Numbered from the stretch's first letter, positions 42,171-51,249 are shown. The stretch is DNA of 64,000 nucleotides from Lentisphaerota bacterium (GCA_015061665.1 SUWC01000003.1:1-64000); one strand, 5' to 3'. Translations and numbers: made by a program. Notes: generated by a model not told the origin, from the sequence alone.

Positions 42171-42806
42171 TTAGCGGAAAGAGATGTTCGCCGCGAGCAC
42201 AATGACTACGGCGGCAAGCATGATGGCGGAAACAAGCTTCAGCGTAGCCGTTGCCTTCACGGACCCGACGAGCTTCGAGCGAAAGAAGTCTGCGGCGACG
42301 ATGACCGGGAGATAGACGAACGGGACAAGCGCACAAAAGAGCGTCCCTAAGAGAAGCGTCTGGACGGCGGGCGGGAAAGACGAACTCGTGGACGTGAAAC
42401 TCGGCAGAAACGCCAGAAAAAAGAGAATGGTCAGCGGATTCGACATCGACATCGCGATTCCGCGAAGGACGAGGCGAAATCCGCGTGCCGTCGCGGGACG
42501 GAGGGCGTCAGGCGAAGAAGCTCGGAAGCTCCGAATGGCATCCGCGAATGAACAGTAGGCGAGATATGCGATATAAGCGGCGCCAACGACCTGTATTGCC
42601 GCCATTGTCGCCGGATGGGCGGTAAAGAACGAGGCGACGCCGGCAGTCAGCAGGAGTATCCAGAGCCAGCAGCCGGTCACAAGCCCCAGCATCAGCGTCG
42701 CGGCACGGGCCTTGCCGTCCGACAGCGCCGTCGCGATGGTGCATGTAAGATCCGGCCCTGGCTTGACGATGAGCGCGAGCGAACCGATTATGTAGGTGGT
42801 CAGCAT
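42171..42806 (-). CDS. LysE/RhtB-family amino-acid exporter
   Basis: 211 residues from ATG 42806; a GTG at 42833 directly abuts a TATAAT box (42834-42839) and cannot be the start. Five to six membrane helices; family motif LIVKPGPDLTCTIATALSDG (about 9-28), then GCWLWILLLTAG and MSNPLTILFFLAFLP. Exports amino acids or analogues. Its C-terminus (TLKLVSAIMLAAVV) resembles a fragment found fused to the truncated nadE at 47.1 kb. Confidence 0.88.
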   Translation of the reverse strand: MLTTYIIGSLALIVKPGPDLTCTIATALSDGKARAATLMLGLVTGCWLWILLLTAGVASFFTAHPATMAAIQVVGAAYIAYLAYCSFADAIRSFRASSPDALRPATARGFRLVLRGIAMSMSNPLTILFFLAFLPSFTSTSSSFPPAVQTLLLGTLFCALVPFVYLPVIVAADFFRSKLVGSVKATATLKLVSAIMLAAVVIVLAANISFR

Positions 42807-42908
42807 ACAGTTATTTTGTTTTTTTAGACGCACATTATATCATAATCCGCAGTGGTTTTGCTGCGATTCGCGAAAAACGAACTCCCCGGCGATGTTTAAG
42901 GAAACACT

Positions 42909-43044
42909 ATGCGCACATTCGACTATAGCCACATTCCTGACGAATTGCGAGACAACGATGGAGCGCACCCTCAAGCAATTCCTCGACTCCGGCCTTATCC
43001 GCAAGATCGGCGCCGGTCGTGGCGCGGCGTACAGCAAGTCGTAG
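42909..43044 (+). pseudogene. Remnant of a Fic-family-like gene
   Basis: The 5' part reads MRTFDYSHIPDELRDN, like the N-terminus of Fic proteins, and the 3' part, in another frame, reads LKQFLDSGLIRKIGAGRG, like the C-terminal winged helix of such proteins. The middle is missing, so this looks like an internal deletion leaving both ends out of frame. Identification of such short pieces is uncertain. Confidence 0.4.
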
Positions 43045-43233
43045 AAGGCTGAGCCGACCCACATTTTGCAAATTGTGGGCCAGCCCGATCACGCTACTTC
43101 ACCGTCACGCGCAGGAAGAACACAGGTGCCATGCATTCTGCCAACCGCCAACCATCATCGGGCAGGTGTAGGCAATTGTTACACGCTCAACAAGCAAGTG
43201 AACTCAAGCAATGACAAAGTGAAATACTAGGCA

Positions 43234-44715
43234 CTATTGGTTAGTGGATTCCGACTTATATAGCTCCTGTATCTCCTTCGCCGAAAGCGCCCGATTGAAA
43301 AGCCTGACATCGTCCATATCCCCAATGAAATATTCAGAGTTTACCAGTGGATCGTAGCCGATAAATAAGCTACATTTGTTCGGCTGCAAATCTTTTCCAA
43401 TCTGCCAAGCACCGATTAAAATGCCATTACGATAAAAGCACAAGCTCTTGCCACTTTCGTATATCAGCGCGATCTGCTGCCATTTGTTCAACTCCAACCC
43501 AAGTTGCCCGCACTTCGCTGATATTCCATTATGAATACCATAACCTGATAGTGATACCACATTGGGCATCATACCGAATAGGTAGTTGACATTCGTTTTA
43601 TCACCTTTCTGCATAACGACTATCCAATGATTGTACCAATTATGTGGCTTTATCCAAGCGGTCATCGTAACCGCATGAATCATGTTCAATGACTTCGAAT
43701 GAGGCACTTCGATATAGCCAGACCCACTGAATCTATACGCCTTGTTGGCGTTTCCATGGCGGTCCTCTGTCTGGGTCACATCATGCAATATCCCATTGTT
43801 GCGGTTCTTTGTCGCATCCTTAGCGTTGCCGTCAAAGGGCCAATACCCGACAAGACCCCGTTGCAGCCCGGCGCCAAGGGCGGAAGGCGTCGTCCGCTTT
43901 TGAGGGGTTGCAATTTCCGCAATTGCTTCAACCTCCGCCATACGCTGCTCGGCAAGCGTCTTTTGAAGGCCCTTGAGTTCATCGCGATCGATTGCCTCGC
44001 GGTAAAGCGCGACGGCGTGACTACGGATTGCATCCTTAGCAGCGAGCTGCTGCGGCTTGTAGTTCCACCAAAAATCAGCCAACGTAGCGGTGGCGGCGGT
44101 ACCATCAATCTCCTCTTGCGCCATCTTGCCTGCGACGCCACCGAGTTTCGCAAACAGGGAAAGTGCCCCTTCCCATTTTCCTGTTGCGGCAGTCAACTCC
44201 GCGCAACTGCGAACGAGCACCTTGTCAGTTGGATTCTTCTTGAGGTCGGACTCCATTGCCTTCAATGCCTTTGCCCCGTTCACCCGCGCCATAACCGAAT
44301 TATGAATGGCGAATAGTCGAGGCGCAACCTTGGGGTTCACCACCCTCTTTGCGCGAGTGGCTATGTCTAGAAGAATCTCCGGCTCAATGTCCGGAAATTG
44401 CACCATGATCGACTCGATCGTGTCGGCGGCCTTGTCGTACGACTTGTCGCGGACGTAATACGAAACAGCCCCTTTGAGAAACAGGAATTTTGCAGCCTCT
44501 GTTTCAGCCTCGCCGGAGAACTCCACTGCCTTATCGCCAACCTCCGTAGCGGACATTGTTCTATTCTTTAGTTCCGTGATACAGGGCTTCATCAATTCAT
44601 TTACAAGTGCCTGCTTCTGATCTAGCTCTTCTTTCGTGGGCATGGACAACGCGCCTATTACAAGCGCCACCACACCCCCAAGCGACAATACAGCCTTCTT
44701 CATGTTTCTTTTCAT
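43234..44715 (-). CDS. Secreted LamG-domain protein with helical repeats
   Basis: 493 residues. N-terminal signal or anchor (KKAVLSLGGVVALVIGALS, about 5-23), a helical, TPR-like region (about 30-280, with AAKFLFLKGAVSYYVRDKSY), then a concanavalin-like LamG domain (about 290-490) containing LVGYWPFDGNAKDATKNRN, GYIEVPHSKSLN, VTMTAWIKPHNW and DDVRLFNRALSAKEIQELY. Probably binds carbohydrate or protein outside the inner membrane. Lower GC than neighbours. Not obviously in an operon. Confidence 0.8.
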   Translation of the reverse strand: MKRNMKKAVLSLGGVVALVIGALSMPTKEELDQKQALVNELMKPCITELKNRTMSATEVGDKAVEFSGEAETEAAKFLFLKGAVSYYVRDKSYDKAADTIESIMVQFPDIEPEILLDIATRAKRVVNPKVAPRLFAIHNSVMARVNGAKALKAMESDLKKNPTDKVLVRSCAELTAATGKWEGALSLFAKLGGVAGKMAQEEIDGTAATATLADFWWNYKPQQLAAKDAIRSHAVALYREAIDRDELKGLQKTLAEQRMAEVEAIAEIATPQKRTTPSALGAGLQRGLVGYWPFDGNAKDATKNRNNGILHDVTQTEDRHGNANKAYRFSGSGYIEVPHSKSLNMIHAVTMTAWIKPHNWYNHWIVVMQKGDKTNVNYLFGMMPNVVSLSGYGIHNGISAKCGQLGLELNKWQQIALIYESGKSLCFYRNGILIGAWQIGKDLQPNKCSLFIGYDPLVNSEYFIGDMDDVRLFNRALSAKEIQELYKSESTNQ

Positions 44716-45002
44716 TTTATTGCAACCCTTTCTTTTATTGTGTTTACCGCACGGCAGTCGAAACGAAAAGAAAACCTCTCTTCATATCTCTGGTGAGGCC
44801 GTGAGATTGCCTTGATGGAAATACGAAGAGAGGAAGTGCGTATGCACTTTCTCTGCAATGTATCGTCCATCTAAAAACTTCTCACGGTTTCACCAGACGA
44901 CTGCTTTGCAGCGATGCAAATTGTTTGCGGCGTTCGGGGGTGGATCCGCCTCCGCCTTGCGGCTTCAGCGCGATGAACGAGGATGTCGGCTCACACGAAG
45001 TA
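44716..45002. other. Intergenic stretch downstream of repeat copy 1
   Basis: A minus-strand frame of 60 codons (44882-45064) begins inside the 97-bp repeat (MSSGEHPQASHSSG) and ends LQSSRLVKP; no family is recognised and coding status is doubtful. The rest (44716-44881) has nothing clear beyond the upstream region of the LamG gene. Confidence 0.35.
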
Positions 45003-45099
45003 GCTTGACGCTCCTGATCAGTTCCCGAACTATGGCTTGCCTGCGGGTGCTCACCCGAAGACATTCATACTATAGCAAAACCGCCACGCTTGAGTCAAG
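45003..45099 (-). repeat. 97-bp repeat, copy 1, carrying a sigma-70 promoter
   Basis: On the minus strand: -35 TTGACT (45093-45098), 18-nt spacer, -10 TATAGT (45069-45074), then a CGGGT-GAGC-ACCCG hairpin. Differs from copy 2 at about 8 of 97 positions with no length change. It lies just downstream of hepT. Confidence 0.85.
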
Positions 45100-45116
45100 T
45101 GCGGCGGTTTGGAGAT

Positions 45117-45512
45117 TTATAAAAAGTCGGCCATGTTTGATGGCGGTTGCGTCGGCTCTGGAGGCAAGGTGGCTGCGATTGCTTTCAATTTAACGTATGC
45201 ATCTGGGATGTCGTTCTGCAGAATATCCCAAATGGTGTCATAGTCAATGTCAGCATAGTCATGCACAATCTTGTGCCTGACGCCAGACAGACCCTTCCAA
45301 TTAAGTTCTGGATGTTTAGCCGCGAATTTCCTCGTCACGTTATTAGCCGCTTCGCCCACGATCATAAGGTTGAATAGTATACTTTCAGTCTTGCCTTCGT
45401 GCCGCTGCAATTGCCCCCTAGCCAAGCCTTCAGAGACATAGACTATCCATTCAACCGCATCCAACATGTGTCGAACACGAGATTCGTCGCGATAGAGGGA
45501 TGAGTCCTTCAT
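45117..45512 (-). CDS. hepT: HepT-type HEPN toxin of a HepT/MntA pair
   Basis: 131 residues. The HEPN RNase motif Rx4HxY is present as RHKIVHDY (about 82-89), after the conserved helix IVGEAANNV. HepT toxins cleave or otherwise act on RNA and are neutralised by the MntA nucleotidyltransferase. The start overlaps the mntA stop (ATGA), as is usual for this system. Lower GC than the surroundings. Confidence 0.9.
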   Translation of the reverse strand: MKDSSLYRDESRVRHMLDAVEWIVYVSEGLARGQLQRHEGKTESILFNLMIVGEAANNVTRKFAAKHPELNWKGLSGVRHKIVHDYADIDYDTIWDILQNDIPDAYVKLKAIAATLPPEPTQPPSNMADFL

Positions 45513-45808
45513 ACAGGAACAGCCTCCCTACAGACGCGATGGGCAAAACCAAGAGAGCGCGGAAGAACCCGCGAGGAAACCAAGTCCACATTCCTTCCCA
45601 GAAGTGCTTTATAAGCTTCTGTCATAGAGCACTCATTTTGCCAGCTATATCCGCCAGGCTCCCATTTAACAAGGAAATCCACATCGCTATCAGGGCGCTC
45701 CTCCCTACGGGCGCAAGAACCAAAGACCCAAAGCTTTTCGGCTTTGTGCCCTCTTGCGATAGCACGAATTTCATCACGTTTCGCACGTATCTGGTCCAAC
45801 ATGCACAT
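45509..45808 (-). CDS. mntA: MntA-type minimal nucleotidyltransferase antitoxin
   Basis: 99 residues. Active-site pattern GSx(10)DxD is visible as FGSCARREERPDSDVDFLVK (about 31-50). MntA adenylylates HepT at the tyrosine of its Rx4HxY motif to silence it. Promoter and ribosome site (GGGAG) are supplied by the 97-bp repeat directly upstream. Confidence 0.9.
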   Translation of the reverse strand: MCMLDQIRAKRDEIRAIARGHKAEKLWVFGSCARREERPDSDVDFLVKWEPGGYSWQNECSMTEAYKALLGRNVDLVSSRVLPRSLGFAHRVCREAVPV

Positions 45809-45811
45809 CTG

Positions 45812-45908
45812 GCTTGACGCTCCCGATCAGTTCCCGAACTATGTCTTGCCTGCGGGCTCTCGCCCGAAGACATTCATACTATAGCAAAACCGCCACTGTA
45901 GAGTCAAG
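45812..45908 (-). repeat. 97-bp repeat, copy 2, promoter/leader of mntA-hepT
   Basis: -35 TTGACT (45902-45907), 18-nt spacer, -10 TATAGT (45878-45883), then a CGGGC-GAGA-GCCCG hairpin. Compared with copy 1 the hairpin has a C-G to T-A change on both sides of the stem, that is, a compensatory pair. Confidence 0.85.
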
Positions 45909-45999
45909 GGTTGAGGTTTATTTGAGCAATTTACCGTACCCATGCAATACGCCCGAGTATAATTTACGTATTATGTAACAAATGGCAACGTTTCGGCAG

Positions 46000-46015
46000 T
46001 GGCACGTGAAATGCA
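46000..46015 (+). promoter_or_regulatory. Sigma-54-like promoter before nadE
   Basis: TGGCACGTGAAATGCA: perfect -24 half and -12 GC at the right spacing (ATGCA instead of TTGCA). A TATAAT box is also present upstream at about 45956. Confidence 0.5.
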
Positions 46016-46063
46016 TACAAAATCAAAAGCAAGACAACTGTCCACTAGAGATGGAGGCAAGCT

Positions 46064-47209
46064 ATGAATGGATTCTTCAAAATTGCAGCGGCGACGCCGC
46101 GGCTGAACCTGGGCGATCCAGCGGCTAATGCAAAGGAACTCGCGCGCATCGCGAAGGAAGCCGCAAAGGACGGCGCTGCGGCCATCGTCTTCCCCGAACT
46201 GTGCCTTACGGGATACACGTGCGGCGATATGTTCTTCCGCGAAGAGCTGCTCCAGGCCGCGTCCGATTCCGCGAACGCATTCGCCGCGAAGACCGCAAAG
46301 CTCCCAATCGTCTCCATCGTCGGGCTGCCCATTGCCGAAGGCGCGGCGATATACAATGCCGCTGCTGTCGTTCACGGAGGGAAAATCGTCGGCATTGTGC
46401 GAAAGCGCGCGCTCCCGAACTACGGCGAATACTACGAGCGCCGCCAGTTCACGCCTGCGCAAGCCGACGAACCAGTCACCGTGTTCGACGTCGGCGGATT
46501 CAGGTTCGGTGTCGAGATATGCGAAGACCTATGGACGCCTATTCCCCCAAGTTCACTGATGGCCGGCGAAGGCGTGGACATGATTTTCAATCTTTCGGCA
46601 AGCACGGATTTCCTCGGCAAGTCGCAGAAGCGGAAATCCCTCGTAGAACAGCAGAGCCTGCGACTCGGCTGCGCATACGCAATGGCATGCGCGGGAACGG
46701 GCGAATCGAGTTCGGACGCAGTGTTCGGCGGCGGATCGCTTATTGCGGCCGAGGGCAAGACAGTCGCCGAAATAAAGCTTTTCAGCGGTTCGCCGAAAAT
46801 CGTCGCGGCAAACGTAGACGTCTCCGCGATGCGGCACAGAAGGCGAAGCTCGTCGTCGGTCTACTGCGCACATTCCGTGCTGGGTGCGCAGCGCCGCGTT
46901 GTGTCTCTTCCTGTCAACCTTCCAGATTCCGCGCCTACAGATGTCTCCCGCTCTCCGTTCCTCGATGAATACGGAGAGGACCGCTGGTGGAGCAAAATCT
47001 TGGACATACAGTCCGCCGGACTCGCAAGGCGAATGGCGAGTGCTGTCGCCGGAAAGCTCGTCATAGGAGTTTCGGGCGGAGCGGACTCCGCGCTCGCTTC
47101 CTCGGCTCCGCAAGGGCAGCCGCCTACCTCAAGCTCGCCTCCGCCTTTATGCTCGCGGCGGTGTCGCTTGTCCTTCTCATGCAGGTCAGGCTCCCCTGAC
47201 TGGGCATAG
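46064..47209 (+). pseudogene. nadE: Glutamine-dependent NAD synthetase, truncated after the amidase domain
   Basis: 381 codons; GGAGG ribosome site. The nitrilase-type glutaminase domain is complete: VFPELCLTGY with Glu (about 43-52), KRALPNYGEYYE with Lys, and the Cys in FGVEICEDLW (about 146-155). The synthetase domain stops right after its P-loop (VIGVSGGADSALA, about 331-343) and continues in unrelated Ser/Pro-rich sequence. The +1 frame there encodes GSARAAAYLKLASAFMLAAV, like the C-terminus of a LysE/RhtB exporter. So a deletion has joined nadE to another gene's 3' end. NAD synthesis from this copy is not possible; the amidase part might persist. Confidence 0.75.
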
Positions 47210-47306
47210 GCTTTTCCTATTCCCGTTTGCGTTTATTTCCGATTACCAGTTGCTTCCTGCGATGTGCGATAATATTGCCGTTGAACCAAAAGAAAGGAAC
47301 GCAACC

Positions 47307-48188
47307 ATGAACAAGATCAACAGCAGCAACATCGTCCGCACCATAGCCGCAGCAGCAACAGTCGTCGGAATCGCTTCCGCCGCCCATGCAGGGGTTCCGC
47401 TGAACAACCTGCAAGGTTCGGGAGGCATCGCCTTCAACCCGCTGGCGTATACATCCGGTCTGCCGTGGGACGGAGGCGATACGAACGCCCTCAACGACAT
47501 CGTCAGCAGGCCCCAGGTCGGCGCGTGGTACGTGAACCTAAACGACGCGGACATCAACTGGTACGCGGGGTCTGCGTCGCTCACGCTCTTCAAGCGCCTC
47601 GAAATCTCATACGGCTACGGGTTCATAAACGCGCACCGCTACGGGGACAAGTCCATCGAGACGCACAACGTCGGCGCCAAGCTTCGCCTTCTCGACGAGA
47701 ACGCCTTCGACACGTCGTGGCTCCCCGCCATCGCAGTCGGCGGCGTCTGGAAGTACACCGACTCGAAGACCGTTGACGCGCTCAATCTTGACGACAACGG
47801 ATTCGACGCGTACGTCGTCGCCTCCAAGCTCGTCACCCAGACTCCCGTCCCAGTGCTTCTCTCCGCAGGCCTACTCTACACGGACGAAGTGGTGAACGGC
47901 GTTGTCGGACACAACCACTACGACCTCGTCGCGTTCGGCAACATCGACATCCTTCCCGCCGAGAACGTCGCAATCGGCTTTGAGTACAAACAGGGTGCGC
48001 GCGTCGGGGACGGAATCCGCAACCACGACTACTACGACGGACACGTCGCCTGGTTCGTCAACAAGAACCTGACGCTCGTCGCGGCCTTCGCCGAAACAGG
48101 AGACAAGGACAAGTTCACGCGCGACGGCTCCACCAAGAACCTCGGCGTCGGCTCTGGCCTCGTGCTAAGCGTCCAGTACCAGTTCTAA
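47307..48188 (+). CDS. Outer-membrane-type protein, DUF3034-like
   Basis: 293 residues from ATG 47307 with AAAGGAAC upstream. Signal peptide to about residue 28 ([15 protein letters not shown]). Segment [14 protein letters not shown] then [18 protein letters not shown] resembles DUF3034 proteins; beta-strand alternation and a terminal Phe (LSVQYQF) point to a barrel. pdxS follows 20 nt later, so they may be cotranscribed. Substrate unknown. Confidence 0.7.
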   Translation: MNKINSSNIVRTIAAAATVVGIASAAHAGVPLNNLQGSGGIAFNPLAYTSGLPWDGGDTNALNDIVSRPQVGAWYVNLNDADINWYAGSASLTLFKRLEISYGYGFINAHRYGDKSIETHNVGAKLRLLDENAFDTSWLPAIAVGGVWKYTDSKTVDALNLDDNGFDAYVVASKLVTQTPVPVLLSAGLLYTDEVVNGVVGHNHYDLVAFGNIDILPAENVAIGFEYKQGARVGDGIRNHDYYDGHVAWFVNKNLTLVAAFAETGDKDKFTRDGSTKNLGVGSGLVLSVQYQF

Positions 48189-48208
48189 CCCTATCATCGG
48201 AGAGAGAA

Positions 48209-49081
48209 ATGAACGACAGGCAGGAACTGAACCGCAATCTCGCGCAAATGCTCAAGGGCGGCGTGATAATGGACGTCACGACGCCCGAGCAGGCGAAGAT
48301 CGCCGAGCAGGCCGGCGCATGCGCGGTGATGGCTCTTGAACGCATACCCGCCGACATACGTGCGGCGGGAGGCGTCTCGCGCATGAGCGACCCTGCGATG
48401 ATCAAGGGCATACAGGCGGCGGTGTCGATTCCGGTTATGGCGAAGTGCCGCATCGGACACATCGCCGAGGCGCGCATCCTGGAAGCGATCGAAATCGACT
48501 ACATCGACGAGTCGGAGGTGCTTTCCCCCGCCGACGACGTGCGCCACATCGACAAGAACAAGTTCAGCGTTCCGTTCGTCTGCGGCGCACGCGACCTCGG
48601 CGAGGCTCTTCGCCGCATCGGGGAGGGCGCGACGATGATCCGCACGAAAGGCGAACCGGGGACGGGCGACGTCGTGCAGGCCGTTAGGCACATGCGCAAG
48701 ATGCAGAGCGAGATTCGCCGCGTCGTGTCGCTCCGCGAGGACGAGCTCTACGAGGCGGCGAAGGAACTTGCCGCGCCGCTCGACCTCGTCAGGTTCGTAC
48801 ACGAGAACGGCAAGCTCCCCGTCGTGAACTTCGCGGCAGGCGGAGTCGCGACGCCCGCGGACGCCGCGCTCATGATGGAGCTGGGGGCTGAAGGCGTGTT
48901 CGTGGGCTCGGGAATCTTCAAGTCGGGCGATCCCGCGAAGCGCGCTTCCGCAATCGTGCAGGCCGTCACGAACTGGCAGGACTCGAAGCTTCTCGCGAAG
49001 CTCTCCGAGAACCTCGGCCCCGCGATGGTAGGCATCAACGCCGACGAAATCGAAACCATCATGGAAGAGCGAGGGAAGTAG
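48209..49081 (+). CDS. pdxS: Pyridoxal 5'-phosphate synthase, lyase subunit
   Basis: 290 residues, usual length. Makes PLP from ribose 5-phosphate, glyceraldehyde 3-phosphate and ammonia supplied by PdxT. Motifs: [20 protein letters not shown] (about 10-29), [20 protein letters not shown], the catalytic Lys in [21 protein letters not shown] and [22 protein letters not shown] ribosome site. Confidence 0.97.
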   Translation: MNDRQELNRNLAQMLKGGVIMDVTTPEQAKIAEQAGACAVMALERIPADIRAAGGVSRMSDPAMIKGIQAAVSIPVMAKCRIGHIAEARILEAIEIDYIDESEVLSPADDVRHIDKNKFSVPFVCGARDLGEALRRIGEGATMIRTKGEPGTGDVVQAVRHMRKMQSEIRRVVSLREDELYEAAKELAAPLDLVRFVHENGKLPVVNFAAGGVATPADAALMMELGAEGVFVGSGIFKSGDPAKRASAIVQAVTNWQDSKLLAKLSENLGPAMVGINADEIETIMEERGK

Positions 49082-49087
49082 CTTTTT

Positions 49088-49157
49088 GACAGGATTTACA
49101 TGATTTACAGGATTGTTGGTGGTTCATACTAATCTTGTGAATCCTGTTAATCCTGTC
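49088..49157. repeat. GACAGGATT hairpin element between pdxS and pdxT (copy 9)
   Basis: 70 nt: GACAGGATTTACATGATT ... AATCCTGTTAATCCTGTC. Lies 7 nt after the pdxS stop and 20 nt before pdxT. Confidence 0.9.
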
Positions 49158-49176
49158 TGAAAACTGGTATGACGAG

Positions 49177-49731
49177 ATGAGAGTAGGTGTGTTATCTGTT
49201 CAGGGGGCGTTCGCCGAGATGGCGGCGCACTGGCGCGCGCGATGCGCGGAAGTGTTCGAGATCAGGCAGCTCGCCGATCTCGAACGCGCCTTCGATCTGC
49301 TCGCACTCCCAGGAGGCGAGTCGACGGTGCAGGGAAAGCTGCTGAAGGATCTGGGGCTCTTCGGTCCGCTCAAGGCTAAGATCGACGGCGGACTTCCCGT
49401 GTACGCGACATGCGCGGGGTTAATACTCCTTGCAGAGAAAATAGACGATCCGGGGCGGCGCGACGACACACGACCCGAGATGTGGTTCGGCACACTTCCC
49501 GTCGAAGTCAGGCGCAATGCCTACGGACGCCAGCTCGGCAGCTTTGTGACGGTCGGCACGTTCGACGGCAAACCGGGCGTTCAGATGACATTCATCCGCG
49601 CGCCTGCGATCACCTCCGTCTTGTCGCCCGAAGTAAAGGTCCTTTCAACGTTCAACGGCTCGCCAACCTCCGTCCGCTGGCGAAACATTACCGCCTTCAC
49701 CTGGCATCCCGAGCTTACCGGTTGTCCCTAA
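49177..49731 (+). CDS. pdxT: Pyridoxal 5'-phosphate synthase, glutaminase subunit
   Basis: 184 residues. Class I glutaminase: LALPGGESTV (about 42-51), nucleophile Cys in YATCAGLILLA (about 74-84), and the His/Glu pair in FTWHPELT near the C-terminus. It hands ammonia to PdxS. No strong ribosome site precedes the ATG (GACGAG only); it is separated from pdxS by a hairpin repeat. Confidence 0.93.
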   Translation: MRVGVLSVQGAFAEMAAHWRARCAEVFEIRQLADLERAFDLLALPGGESTVQGKLLKDLGLFGPLKAKIDGGLPVYATCAGLILLAEKIDDPGRRDDTRPEMWFGTLPVEVRRNAYGRQLGSFVTVGTFDGKPGVQMTFIRAPAITSVLSPEVKVLSTFNGSPTSVRWRNITAFTWHPELTGCP

Positions 49732-49780
49732 GCCGTCAATGCGCGACGTTACAAGATTACAACCGCATAACCGAGAGAGA

Positions 49781-49795
49781 TTACAAAAACTGTAA
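49781..49795. promoter_or_regulatory. Candidate enhancer/operator TTACAAAAACTGTAA
   Basis: Near-identical to the dyad upstream of glnA, placed 32 nt before the -24 element of the gltD promoter. Confidence 0.4.
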
Positions 49796-49827
49796 AAAGG
49801 TGAGCGGATAGACGTGGTTTTGCCCTT

Positions 49828-49843
49828 TGGCATAGGTTGTGCT
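49828..49843 (+). promoter_or_regulatory. Sigma-54 promoter of gltD-gltB
   Basis: TGGCATAGGTTGTGCT, with GG and GC 10 nt apart. Predicted start near 49854, only about 4 nt before the gltD ATG. Confidence 0.75.
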
Positions 49844-49857
49844 AAGTTGCATCCGAT

Positions 49858-51237
49858 ATGCAACGAATACACGACATCTACCGTCCGACAGAAGAACGTG
49901 CGCACGACTGGCGCGAAGTCGAGCGCATGCTGACCGAAGACGAACTGAAAGCGCAGACTACGCGCTGCATGAACTGCGGGCAGCCCTTCTGCCACGCCTA
50001 CGGGTGTCCGCTCGGCAACCGCGTCCCAGACCAGAACCGCGCAGTGGCCCAGGGCAACTGGCGCCGCGCGTACGAGCTTCTCGCGGCTAACTCGGACTTC
50101 CCGGAATTCACGTCGCGCATCTGCCCAGCGCTTTGCGAGGCGAGCTGCGTTCATGGACTCGACGAAGAGTCGGTTATGGTGCGCCAGTCGGAGAAGCGCA
50201 TCATCGAGACAGCCTTCGCCAACGGATGGGTCGTGCCGCGTCCGCCGGAAAAGGAGAACGGCAAGTCCGTCGCCGTTATCGGCGCGGGGCCGGCCGGACT
50301 TTCCGCCGCCGTGACGCTGCGCCGTCGCGGATTTGCGGTTACGGTCTACGAACGCCGGGCCAACATCGGCGGACTCCTCCGCTACGGCATTCCATGCTTC
50401 AAGCTCGACAAGTCGCTCATCGACCGCAGACGTGCCGTGATGGAAGCGGAAGGCATCCGCTTCGTCACCGGATGCGAAGTCGGCAACGACGTCTCGGCGG
50501 AATGGCTCGCCAAGCGCCACGACGCCGTTGTCGTCGCGATTGGAACGCCCGCCGCCCGCGATCTCAAGATACCTGGACGAGAACTCGGCGGCATACATCT
50601 CGCCCTGGAGCTGCTGGAAGGGCAAAACCGCTTCCTTACGGGAGAAATCGCGGAGCCGCCGATCAGCGCGAAGGGAAAGAACGTTCTGGTTATAGGCGGA
50701 GGCGACACAGGCTCGGACTGCGTAGGCACGTCAATCCGCCAGGGAGCGGCGAGCGTGACGCAGATCGAGATAATGCCGAGGCCGCCGGACGTGCGCGACG
50801 CCTCCACGCCGTGGCCGCTCTGGCCGTACATGCTGCGCACGAGCTCCAGCCACAAGGAGGGATGCGAAAGGCGCTGGAACTTGAACTCGCTGCGGTTCAT
50901 CAGTAGGGACGCCGTTCCATCGGCGTTCGCATGCGTCACGGGTGTTGAAGTCGAGACTGTTGAATGGGAGCTCTCCCCGGAGGGTCGTCCGATGAAGTTC
51001 CAAAGCGTGCCGAACTCGAAGGAAGTCATCAAGGCCGACCTCGTATTCCTCGCGATGGGTTTCACCGGCGTGCCGGCGGACAACCCTATCGTCAAGCAAC
51101 TCAAACTCGCGCAGACTCCGCGAACCGCCTTGGTGCAGGACTCTTCGCGAAACATCTACTGCGCAGGCGACTGCGCATCGGGAGCATCCCTCGTCGTGAG
51201 GGCGCTCGCCAGCGGAAAGAACATACCCCTTAACTGA
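49858..51237 (+). CDS. gltD: Glutamate synthase small subunit
   Basis: 459 residues. NADPH-oxidising flavoprotein that passes electrons to GltB. N-terminal Fe-S cysteines CMNCGQPFCH and CPALCEASC (about 38-99), FAD site VAVIGAGPAGLSAAVTLRR (about 137-155), NAD(P) site VLVIGGGDTGSDCVGT (about 277-292), and the C-terminal FAD segment IYCAGDCASGASLVVRA. Followed by gltB after 12 nt; order small-large is reversed relative to E. coli. Confidence 0.96.
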   Translation: MQRIHDIYRPTEERAHDWREVERMLTEDELKAQTTRCMNCGQPFCHAYGCPLGNRVPDQNRAVAQGNWRRAYELLAANSDFPEFTSRICPALCEASCVHGLDEESVMVRQSEKRIIETAFANGWVVPRPPEKENGKSVAVIGAGPAGLSAAVTLRRRGFAVTVYERRANIGGLLRYGIPCFKLDKSLIDRRRAVMEAEGIRFVTGCEVGNDVSAEWLAKRHDAVVVAIGTPAARDLKIPGRELGGIHLALELLEGQNRFLTGEIAEPPISAKGKNVLVIGGGDTGSDCVGTSIRQGAASVTQIEIMPRPPDVRDASTPWPLWPYMLRTSSSHKEGCERRWNLNSLRFISRDAVPSAFACVTGVEVETVEWELSPEGRPMKFQSVPNSKEVIKADLVFLAMGFTGVPADNPIVKQLKLAQTPRTALVQDSSRNIYCAGDCASGASLVVRALASGKNIPLN

Positions 51238-51249
51238 AGGACTAAGGAC

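Noticed and set aside
44882..45064. 60-codon minus-strand frame starting inside the left 97-bp repeat.
   Set aside because: Its first codons are repeat sequence also found before mntA; the remainder has no family signal, so I mention it only as doubtful.
45003..45908. The 97-bp repeats as integron attC sites around a TA cassette.
   Set aside because: No RYYYAAC/GTTRRRY core sites and no integrase; the repeats contain a promoter instead.
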